From contig JAFYXI010000073.1 in the NCBI GenBank assembly GCA_017546245.1, positions 1 through 60,704 of the forward strand: a stretch of DNA of 60,704 nucleotides, read 5' to 3'. The notes beneath the pieces are model-generated. The model was not told the DNA's origin, did not search any database, and saw only the letters and a program-made list of their open reading frames with translations. The translations under genes and the position numbers were made by a program. The stretch comes from Clostridia bacterium (GTDB lineage: Bacteria > Bacillota > Clostridia > UBA1381 > UBA9506). Position 1 is the stretch's first letter, and the number at the start of each line of letters is the position of its first letter. This document shows positions 54,019-60,704 of this stretch, in pieces.

Positions 54019-54567
54019 TTACTCCCAGAAGCCTTTACTTGCAGATTCCTTCAAAAGCTCTTCAGGGAAAGATACGCTGTTGTGAGCGTCCATCATGTCA
54101 CTGTAAATACCGCAGAAAGAATAAATTATGTGTGTCTTAAATACAGTTTTCTTATCATAGCGCTTTTTCTCAAAACTAAGCGTGCCGCAGCTTTGTGCCA
54201 TATTTATCAGTGAATAGAATGCACTCATCACACCAAAGGCAGACGCACCGACAATTTTTATAAAATCGCTTTCAATAACGATTTTATGATCTTTCTCGTT
54301 TTTCATGGTACGTTTTATATCAACAGTGATTTTCTTATCAGATTTTTCTAAAAATTTAACACCGAATTTTTCAAATGCAAATTCACGAAAATCCTCAGCA
54401 TACATTTTTGCACCCTCATCATCGCACAAAAGCTCGATTGACTACTCGTCAGTAAGACAAACCTCGTTTTTCTTCTTAACAGAAAGCGTTTTATACGGAA
54501 GATTGAAAAAGTCTAACTCCTGTGTTTTTTCCGATGTTTCTTCATACTGCATGACAGTTTCTTTCAT
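54019..54567 (-). pseudogene. Glycosidase-like N-terminal fragment with in-frame amber codon
   Basis: A same-frame run of two ORFs broken only by TAG at 54439–54441 (LTDE-stop-SIELL). The second part (KIVIESDFIKIVGASAFGVMSAFYSLINMAQ) has the look of the N-terminal α/β domain found before GH20/GH67-type barrels, where a substrate glycan enzyme would follow. The catalytic barrel is absent; the frame ends at 54019. The 5' part near 54570–54650 is also out of frame with a better-looking peptide (GYEKPACKKVSY). I call it a decayed carbohydrate-enzyme gene; the family is uncertain. Confidence 0.55.
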
Positions 54568-54667
54568 AAGAGTCCGATTTTTCAGTCTTTGCTTTTTCAT
54601 CTGCTGTAAATTTTCTGTATGAAACCTTTTTGCACGCAGGCTTTTCATAGCCCAGCTTAACTCCTAA

Positions 54668-55123
54668 AAAGTCATCCTCTTACAATATGATGACAGATAT
54701 ATAATTGTAGAGAAAAACAAAGCAACTGCACTAGCTTTACAAATTGTCGAAGATAAGGAAATTGCTTTTCAATTGTTGGAATACAACCATTACGGATTAA
54801 AAGGAAATCTGTCAAAAAAGAGAAGTATTCTTGTTTCTTTAGGAGCGTATATAGAACCAATATTGAGAAATAAATCGTTATTAAATGCTGGATATAAAGA
54901 ATTAGAATCCAACGTGGGATTTTTATTAAATAAATTTCATATACGGCATAATAATAAAGAAGGTAAAACAGCACAGGAATATATAGTTAATATCACTGAT
55001 GAACAATTGGAAAATTGGTATGATAAAACATACGATATGATAATTCAAGTTATTATAACTAATGAAAATATATCTGCAGAAAAAGAAATTGAGCAATTGA
55101 AAAAAGATTACACTTGGAAATAG
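54668..55123 (+). pseudogene. C-terminal fragment of an unrecognised protein
   Basis: An open plus-strand frame of about 151 codons without an in-frame ATG near its beginning: LQYDDRYIIVEKNKATALAL, then VEDKEIAFQLLEYNHYGLKG, NLSKKRSILVSLGAYIEPIL and TAQEYIVNITDEQLENWYDK. The composition (Lys/Ile/Asn-rich) is unlike the neighbouring chromosome and like mobile defence genes, perhaps an abortive-infection C-terminus, but I cannot name it. It is the only plus-strand coding trace in this relic zone and ends 120 bp before the tRNA half. Confidence 0.45.
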
Positions 55124-55245
55124 AAATGGCAAGTGGTTGCTAAAAATAAATATTTCTTTTTGATGAACGTCGTCATTTCGTCGACAAATAAACAACTCGA
55201 GTCGAGGATTTCATTGATTTCCATATGCTTTAGTGCTTAGTCTCG

Positions 55246-55295
55246 AGATTCTCCAAAACCACGTGCCGAGGGTTCAAATCCTACTGCCCCTGCCA
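55246..55295 (+). pseudogene. 3' half of tRNA-Trp (anticodon loop to CCA), probable att remnant
   Basis: CTCCAAA anticodon loop (anticodon CCA), then GAGGGTTCAAATCCTACT with an intact TΨC loop GTTCAAAT and acceptor 3' strand TGCCCCTGCCA, the sequence of clostridial tRNA-Trp. The matching 5' half beginning AGGGGCA is not upstream. tRNA 3' halves are typical leftover attachment sites of integrative elements that enter tRNA genes. Confidence 0.8.
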
Positions 55296-55298
55296 CAT

Positions 55299-55333
55299 AT
55301 AAACGGCTTAAACACAGTGTTTAAGCCGTTTAT
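55299..55333 (+). terminator. Terminator after the tRNA-Trp half
   Basis: ATAAACGGCTTAAACA and TGTTTAAGCCGTTTAT pair almost perfectly with a CAG loop, immediately after the CCA end. Confidence 0.8.
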
Positions 55334-55495
55334 GTTTATATTTACATTTTCTTCCAATTTCAACCTATTATGCTCAACATGAGCAACAATTTCGCATCTG
55401 GTCGCATCCGTTTCTAACGATTCCGTCTGCTACATCATCATTTTAGCATCACTTGATTTCGTCAATCCTATCAATTTCACCTTTAAAGAACAATT

Positions 55496-55523
55496 CTGCG
55501 AGAATATTTTTTAATTCTCGCAG
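55496..55523. terminator. Hairpin in the relic region
   Basis: CTGCGAGAAT and ATTCTCGCAG pair, followed by CTGTTTTT on the plus strand. On the minus strand the stem lies in a 25-codon remnant (LRELKNILAELFFKGEIDRI) ending at TGA; the parent gene is not recognised. Confidence 0.5.
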
Positions 55524-55567
55524 CTGTTTTTACCCAAGGGAGGGTGCGGACAGAATCCTAGACTAAA

Positions 55568-55690
55568 TTAAAATCCTAAACTCTGTCTATACTCCAAAGG
55601 ACTCATTCCATTAAGAGATGTTTTAATGCGTTTTTGATTGTGCCAATGAATGTAATTATCTAATAGCGTGATATAAATGGCCCTCACGAA
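55568..55690 (-). mobile_element. IS3-family transposase (OrfB) C-terminal relic
   Basis: The minus-strand frame ending at 55568 reads YITLLDNYIHWHNQKRIKTS then LNGMSPLEYRQSLGF, the conserved C-terminus of IS3/IS150-type DDE transposases (YN-x-RI-x-x-x-L-x-G-x-SP-x-EYR). Only about 38 codons remain; the catalytic domain is absent. The frame upstream (to 55891) is not transposase-like. The right end of the IS would lie near 55545–55567 (GGACAGAATCCTAGACT). Confidence 0.8.
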
Positions 55691-55776
55691 GATGCGTGAT
55701 AATACCGTTGCTTTTTTTATAAAGCGGAAGTGAGTACATAAGCACATGAAGATAGATGGGACCGCCGACAGGTCAA

Positions 55777-55925
55777 TTAAAATTTTATCATCTGCCAATG
55801 CCTGACTTCTGGCGCACACATTTTTGCGCCAACCTTTCTTGTGCTTGTGTAGGTATCGCAGTCGCAAAACAGTGCAAGAACCCCTCTGCAACTGCTGTGC
55901 CGTAGCTTTATTCCTTTAATATACA
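55777..55925 (-). CDS. Short ORF or gene start of unknown function in a relic zone
   Basis: ATG 55925 has AGAGAGG upstream and opens MYIKGIKLRHSSCRG before a short Cys-rich run (LFCDCDTYTSTRK) and a stop at 55777. The good RBS suggests the 5' end of a once longer gene, cut by the IS3 relic. No family is recognised. Confidence 0.3.
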
Positions 55926-55939
55926 TTAAACGTTCCTCT

Positions 55940-56075
55940 CTATTTTTTGAGCATTTCAAGTTCCTTATCAATAATCATAAGGCAGCGCGGAATGTGATAA
56001 GCTCCTTTAAAAATTGAGCCTTTTAGGGTTTTGCTTACCGAGCCGTCCTTATTGAGATATCCATACCATTTTCAG
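55940..56075 (-). pseudogene. C-terminal relic of an AGE-family sugar epimerase
   Basis: The minus-strand frame reads WYGYLNKDGSVSKTLKGSIF then KGAYHIPRCLMIIDKELEML and a TAG. This is the C-terminal signature of N-acylglucosamine/cellobiose 2-epimerases (GYLNRDG … KG … FHVPR). The rest of the gene is missing; a gap of 46 bp separates it from the GH105-like gene downstream in coordinate but upstream in transcription, so the deletion joined the two. Confidence 0.65.
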
Positions 56076-56120
56076 CCGGAACAGCAGTATATTATCAACA
56101 AATATTTTAATGTCTATTTT

Positions 56121-58178
56121 TTAATAGTCACTAAATATCTTTGCCATTTCACTAAGAGCCATTAATATTATACCAGTTCCGTGATCATCGTTGTCAATAA
56201 CAGCCAAATTCATATAGTAATTTTCATCCATGGAATTGCCCGAGCCACGACAAACATCATATATATTACCTTTTTTATCAATTTTATTTTTTAATAATCC
56301 GAAAAATGCCCTTTTTATATTTTCTTCATATTCTTTGCCTAACCAACCATTTTTTACTCCTCTGCATAATCCCAGTAAAAACATACCTGTACACGAAGTT
56401 TCTTGATATGAGTCAGGTCGCGTAATGACTTGATGCCACAAACCCTCGTTATCTTGTTTTTTCACTATTCCATCGGCAAAGTCTTTAAATAGATTTAAAA
56501 GTTCTTCTCTGCCAACAATATCCTTTGGTATGTTTTCTAAAATATCAGAAATCGCAACAAATACCCAACCGTTTCCTCTACCCCATGTAATGCGATTAGG
56601 AATGTTATTATCTAAAAGGAAAATATGTGAAAATAGTCTTTCATCTTCTAACCATAATCTCTTTTTAAAACCCATAATTTGGCGCACCGCTTCTTCAAAA
56701 TAATACCGGTCCTTTTTAATAAGACCAAGTCTCACAAGAAACGGACAGCTCATAAACGTATCATCTGCCCACATATCTTTAGGTCGGCAATATGTACCAT
56801 CAGAAAAACGAGGTATGTTATCCTTTGCAGCTGTAGCCAAAACCTCTATGCAGTATAATGCTTCCGGACTTGAAGTAAGCTTATAAAGTTCGCACAAATT
56901 CATACCCATTGTTCCTATGGCATCTAAATCACTCAAATCCATTCCACGCTGGATAAAGGTCGGCTGACCAAAATTCTCACGTTCATAGAGCATATAGTTA
57001 TAAAACTCCGCCATATTTTGCATACCATCCGAAAAATATTTTATGTATTCCGAATTATTCAAAACCTTTGCGGCTTGTAACAGTCCAAATTGACCAACCA
57101 TTAATGCGTAAAACCATTGGGCATAAAAACAAGTGTCCATATATGGTCTTATATAATCGTTTTCAGAGCTTAGCTTCCAAAAAGTCTTATTCCAACCCTC
57201 TGTAACATATGCATTCGTAAATTGCATTTTTAATTCAGGAGCATAAGGTATATCAATGCAATTTTCTTGCCCGAAAGTGCCGAGCGTAAGCCATTTATCG
57301 CCTGTATATCTGCTAGATTCAAGAAAAGGTATACCTATTTTAGCATCATCAGAAAAAGAAAAACCCCACATATCTTCTTTTAAGGATTTCACTAAAACCT
57401 TATCGCCCTGTTTTAGCTCAATTTCATCAGATAAAGCTACTTCACCATTTACTAAAACCTTGCTTTTAGAAAAAGCTTTAAGTTTTAAGTTCGTATCATT
57501 TAGGGCCTCGGTATAAGCATAGGCACAAGTGCCATCTGCCGCACCAAAAATCTTACTAAAATTGATTTCATTCTTTTCTTTCCCTATGGCTGGATAGACA
57601 TAATTTCCGTCAAACGGCTGTTCATCTACATAAAGGTCAGAAATTCCCACTCCGTCTTCCCCGCTGAAACATTCTATAGGTGAGGTTATCCTGACATGCA
57701 AAATATAGTCGAGTGCCCAAAACCAAAATGCAGGAACCGATGGCATGAATTCAAATTTAAACTCATCATCTTCATCGCATCTTACCATGAATAAAACAGG
57801 ATTTCTGCCTTTCCGAAAATGTATTGGGCATTTTGAACGTTTTTTATCAGTAGGATTTTTTTCATAGTCAAAGATTTCCTTGCCTTCGTAAAACACCTTA
57901 ACATTACCGATCATACAAATACTTGCATCATAATCTGCAACTGAATCAAAAATTGTGCCTACATAAACAACATTACCCTTTTTAGCATTCGGGTAAAGTT
58001 TTTTTAAGTTAACCACATGTGGCTCTAAAAGTCCACGATCATAAGAAACATCGCACTTCCTATATGGGCGATACACGATATCTCCTCGCGGACGAGTTTT
58101 TATCATATTGTCACCTATTATTTTTATCGCCTCTTTAACATCTGATGTAACAGAAGCAAGTGAATCATTAAAATTCAT
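56121..58178 (-). CDS. GH105/GH88-type unsaturated glucuronyl/galacturonyl hydrolase-like protein
   Basis: A 685-aa intracellular protein (no signal peptide). The C-terminal half (about 320–685) is an (α/α)6 barrel with GH88/GH105 motifs: MWADDTFMSCPFLVRLG (Asp that hydrates the unsaturated uronate), WGRGNGWVFVAISDILE, YQETSCTGMFLLGLCRG and VCRGSGNSMD. The first 300 residues form β-domains not usual for the family, giving twice the common length of about 370. It would process unsaturated disaccharides released by the polysaccharide lyase encoded next to it. RBS AAAAGGAG precedes ATG 58178. Confidence 0.8.
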   Translation of the reverse strand: MNFNDSLASVTSDVKEAIKIIGDNMIKTRPRGDIVYRPYRKCDVSYDRGLLEPHVVNLKKLYPNAKKGNVVYVGTIFDSVADYDASICMIGNVKVFYEGKEIFDYEKNPTDKKRSKCPIHFRKGRNPVLFMVRCDEDDEFKFEFMPSVPAFWFWALDYILHVRITSPIECFSGEDGVGISDLYVDEQPFDGNYVYPAIGKEKNEINFSKIFGAADGTCAYAYTEALNDTNLKLKAFSKSKVLVNGEVALSDEIELKQGDKVLVKSLKEDMWGFSFSDDAKIGIPFLESSRYTGDKWLTLGTFGQENCIDIPYAPELKMQFTNAYVTEGWNKTFWKLSSENDYIRPYMDTCFYAQWFYALMVGQFGLLQAAKVLNNSEYIKYFSDGMQNMAEFYNYMLYERENFGQPTFIQRGMDLSDLDAIGTMGMNLCELYKLTSSPEALYCIEVLATAAKDNIPRFSDGTYCRPKDMWADDTFMSCPFLVRLGLIKKDRYYFEEAVRQIMGFKKRLWLEDERLFSHIFLLDNNIPNRITWGRGNGWVFVAISDILENIPKDIVGREELLNLFKDFADGIVKKQDNEGLWHQVITRPDSYQETSCTGMFLLGLCRGVKNGWLGKEYEENIKRAFFGLLKNKIDKKGNIYDVCRGSGNSMDENYYMNLAVIDNDDHGTGIILMALSEMAKIFSDY

Positions 58179-58201
58179 AAGTATTTACTCCTTTTTAAGA
58201 T

Positions 58202-58232
58202 TAGGGTAAACCGAATTTATCGGTTTACCCTA
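58202..58232 (-). terminator. Hairpin between the lyase and hydrolase genes
   Basis: TAGGGTAAACCGA and TCGGTTTACCCTA pair perfectly with a 5-nt loop. It lies 7 bp after the lyase stop and before the hydrolase RBS, so it may reduce read-through or protect the upstream mRNA. Confidence 0.65.
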
Positions 58233-58238
58233 CACAAA

Positions 58239-60704
58239 TTAATACTTCTTTATCATAGCTCGGAATTCAAGTACATTAAAGTTAACATTCGACGGGGGAT
58301 TACCAGAGTTACCATTAGCTACTAGCTTAACATAACGCGCCTGTTCTCTTTGTTCAAAGGTATAAAGTTCAAGTTCCTCAGTATTTCCGCTAGATTCACC
58401 ATTTAAGTAAACCGGTTTCCAGTTTTCACCATCATCTGAAAGATATACATCAAAGAAATACTGTCTTACCGAACCCTTGTAGAAGCAGGTTGCAAATCCG
58501 TCTATATTCGTTATTTCGCCAAGGTCAAATATAGCATATTCCCCCTTTGCCATAGCAGTCCATCTAGTTTCAAAATCATTATCAAGCATATTATCCTTAT
58601 GATTTACCTCTTCAGGTGTCGAGCTTACCTTTACACCATAAATCGGCGTAGTTTCATATTCGCCCATACTTACACCCGATGCCTTATAATAGCTTATTGT
58701 TCCTCTTTGATATGCAATCCTATTCGGATCCCATACCTTAATTTTTGTTTTGTCGTTAATGTCTTTAGCATATTCAATTTCAACTATAGCATTTGGGTCT
58801 TCAGTTACTATTTCAAACACTGGCATTTCTGTTTCATCATATACTGGACACACAACAGGAGCTTCTTCTCCTCTGTATAAAACCTTAAAGTTTGTATTAA
58901 CATTATCTCCAAGTGTTGATCTTTCAGGAAGCTTCCATTCAGAGAATGTAACGTCTGCTATCGGTTTTGTGGCAGCACCTGTTGGGCTTATTTTTACAAT
59001 AACCTTGTTATCGCCTTCAGCACCGTCAAACCAAAGTCTAAGTTGCTTAAATTCCGCATTTTGTTTTTGTTTAGCAAACTTATCTGCAGGAATTGTTTCT
59101 GCTAGGGGCTTAGGATTCCCATTATCTTCCCACCTAGCATTTTTACCTGAACAAATGAATTCTAGTTTTATTGATCCATCCGTCTGTGTAATATATGCAA
59201 CATTACCTTCAATTTCAATATCCCCCTGTGTCATCATCGACCACATGCATTGTTTAGATGAGTCTAAGATAAATTCGTTTCGCATTGTTACCGAACTCAT
59301 ATTATCATCTATATAATATCCAAGGGTCATTTTGTCAGCATCTTCATATACAGAATCCATATTCGCATAAACAAAACCACCATAAGCATTTGACTGTGCA
59401 TCAATTATCGGCGCATTTTCACCAAGTACTGTTTCAACCCCACTCGTATATTTAGTAGGATCAATAACCAACATATTATGAGCTTCGCCTCTTTTTCTGA
59501 ATATCTCGTATCCCTGATATCCAAGCTCATTCTGAAGGTTATAGTTATCCATTCCCAGATCATATGCCCATCTTTTACCCTTGTAATCAAGAACAAAAGT
59601 ACCACAGTCCCAATGCTGATGGTAACCGGTTGTTGTACCGAAATGTGCTGAAAAATAGAAGTTCGCCTCACTATCGGCATACGAATCACGAATTGAGAAT
59701 AACTCCATACCATCTACCCGTTGAGTTTTTGGCAAATCTGCAAGAGCTGTCTGATCTATTTTACCTGCCTCAAAATCCCAATACATTAAATCGTAGAACG
59801 AACCTAATGTATTACCGCTGTTGATATCATGCCATCTCATATAAGAAGCATATGGTCTGTTATATCTTTTAGCAAAATAGAAATACGATTCATATGAAAG
59901 GGCTGGTGTTTTTTCACTGTCACCCATATTGTTAGTTCCCTCTGTACCGGTACTGGCAACCATAAAGTCTACAACACCATCCATTCCCTGTCCATCCATA
60001 ATATTATAAGACTGACCAAAGTTATTTTCCATATTTAACGCCCAGGGAACTATCGATTGCAAAGTAAAATTCAAGTAGTTAGGTCCTTCTGTCCACGCAC
60101 CACCCGGAGGGAACATCTGCATAGTATATTCTATACTCCGAAGCGAATCTGAAATATACTGAAATGCTGTATCTGTATCATGTTCTAAGGTCGCAATTGA
60201 TGCAAGCGTAATGCCTGCATTAACAATTGCATTATAGTTGTTCATAAGTTTAAACGAACGCCATTCGGAAGCACCATCAGAAGCAGAACTTAGTCTTCCG
60301 TATAATCCACTTGCTAACATATCAAGACAAACTTCACGCACCGCTTTTAGTGCAAATGCCCTTTGCTCAGGAGTGAACGCATTGTAAAACCAGTCGTAGC
60401 CTACTGCAAGACCAGCTGCTGATTCTCCTGCATCTATAACGTGCGCTGTGTTAAAATCAGGGAAGGTTGACGCTATTTCAAATTGCTTTGCCGCCGCATC
60501 AACGTACTTTTTATCACCTGTCATTTGATAGGCAACTCCCCAAGCTAAAAAACGAGAAGTTATATCGCGGCCTGCCATATGTCTCATCGAATCTAACCAG
60601 TCCGTGTAATCAATCAGCGGTTCTTCTAAATATTTATCTGCCGTTTTAATATATTCGTTCACAGTTTTAGTGAACAAAGGATCGACATTTGCTTCATACT
60701 TTTC
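58239..60704 (-). CDS. Heparinase II/III-family polysaccharide lyase with C-terminal F5/8C (CBM32-like) domain, partial
   Basis: At least 821 aa, open to the right edge, so the N-terminus (and any signal peptide) is missing. The first 300 residues are an (α/α) toroid (TSRFLAWGVAYQMTGD, WRSFKLMNNYNAIVNAGITLAS, GGAWTEGPNYLNFT). The heparinase II/III β-domain follows with HFGTTTGYHQHWDCGTFVLDYKGKRWAYDLG and KRGEAHNMLVID, holding the conserved His/Tyr residues. The last 120 residues (NMLDNDFETRWTA … VYLSDDGENWKPVY … ARYVKLVANG) are a discoidin/F5/8C sugar-binding domain. It probably cleaves a uronate-rich glycan; unsaturated products fit the GH105-like neighbour. Confidence 0.88.
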   Translation of the reverse strand, partial: EKYEANVDPLFTKTVNEYIKTADKYLEEPLIDYTDWLDSMRHMAGRDITSRFLAWGVAYQMTGDKKYVDAAAKQFEIASTFPDFNTAHVIDAGESAAGLAVGYDWFYNAFTPEQRAFALKAVREVCLDMLASGLYGRLSSASDGASEWRSFKLMNNYNAIVNAGITLASIATLEHDTDTAFQYISDSLRSIEYTMQMFPPGGAWTEGPNYLNFTLQSIVPWALNMENNFGQSYNIMDGQGMDGVVDFMVASTGTEGTNNMGDSEKTPALSYESYFYFAKRYNRPYASYMRWHDINSGNTLGSFYDLMYWDFEAGKIDQTALADLPKTQRVDGMELFSIRDSYADSEANFYFSAHFGTTTGYHQHWDCGTFVLDYKGKRWAYDLGMDNYNLQNELGYQGYEIFRKRGEAHNMLVIDPTKYTSGVETVLGENAPIIDAQSNAYGGFVYANMDSVYEDADKMTLGYYIDDNMSSVTMRNEFILDSSKQCMWSMMTQGDIEIEGNVAYITQTDGSIKLEFICSGKNARWEDNGNPKPLAETIPADKFAKQKQNAEFKQLRLWFDGAEGDNKVIVKISPTGAATKPIADVTFSEWKLPERSTLGDNVNTNFKVLYRGEEAPVVCPVYDETEMPVFEIVTEDPNAIVEIEYAKDINDKTKIKVWDPNRIAYQRGTISYYKASGVSMGEYETTPIYGVKVSSTPEEVNHKDNMLDNDFETRWTAMAKGEYAIFDLGEITNIDGFATCFYKGSVRQYFFDVYLSDDGENWKPVYLNGESSGNTEELELYTFEQREQARYVKLVANGNSGNPPSNVNFNVLEFRAMIKKY

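Overview
The window comes from a low-GC, endospore-forming member of the Clostridia (Bacillota). Three things point there: the spoIIGA–sigE pair behind a Spo0A/σA-type promoter, the pyrH–frr–uppS–cdsA–dxr–rseP gene order, and purine-rich AGGAGG ribosome binding sites throughout. The carbohydrate genes fit an anaerobic, plant- or host-glycan-degrading (gut-type) lifestyle. I do not assign a genus.

Layout. (1) 1–25.3 kb is mostly conserved chromosome. It holds metK (cut by the left edge), RNase J, a small protein, a LexA-like XRE/S24 repressor, a PAP2 phosphatase, a MATE exporter, a PpiC lipoprotein, mfd, pth, a TrmR-like methyltransferase, recD2, miaA, mutL, the membrane and isoprenoid operon from pyrH to rseP, a GT2/GtrA pair and spoIIGA–sigE. 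(2) 25.36–39.79 kb is one 14.4-kb minus-strand operon of phage morphogenesis and lysis genes: terminase, portal, scaffold, capsid, connectors, tail, baseplate, amidase, holin. There is no integrase, replication or lysogeny module, and it sits directly between sigE and comFC. (3) 39.98–43.0 kb holds comFC, aroQ, an iron alcohol dehydrogenase and a hemolysin III-family protein. (4) 43.2–60.7 kb is accessory: a GH2 β-galactosidase, a TIM-barrel glycosidase-like protein, a broken DNA methyltransferase/ATPase locus, an unusual array of small hairpins, an aldolase/sugar-phosphate-kinase operon with an RpiR regulator, a GNAT/antitoxin-like pair, several gene relics, a tRNA-Trp 3' half, an IS3 transposase relic, a GH105-like hydrolase and a heparinase II/III-family lyase (cut by the right edge).

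Main observation. The phage-like operon has a consensus σA promoter with a 13-bp operator, ACACA-WWW-CGTGT, inside its 17-bp spacer. The same operator lies in the spacer of the promoter of the XRE/S24 repressor gene 37 kb away, and a third copy lies just upstream of the small terminase gene. A LexA-type box (GAAC-N4-GTTC) sits at the predicted transcription start of the phage operon. I infer a domesticated, SOS-inducible particle (gene-transfer-agent-like or PBSX/defective-phage-like) run by a self-cleaving repressor encoded at a separate locus. One gene, the putative tape measure, carries an in-frame amber codon, so the particle may be incomplete.

Second observation. At 49.10–49.45 kb an invariant 9-mer (AGCTAAATT, later its reverse complement AATTTAGCT) alternates with short, mostly self-complementary spacers of different sequence. 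The block is bracketed by 24-bp near-identical repeats. I know no named element of this form.
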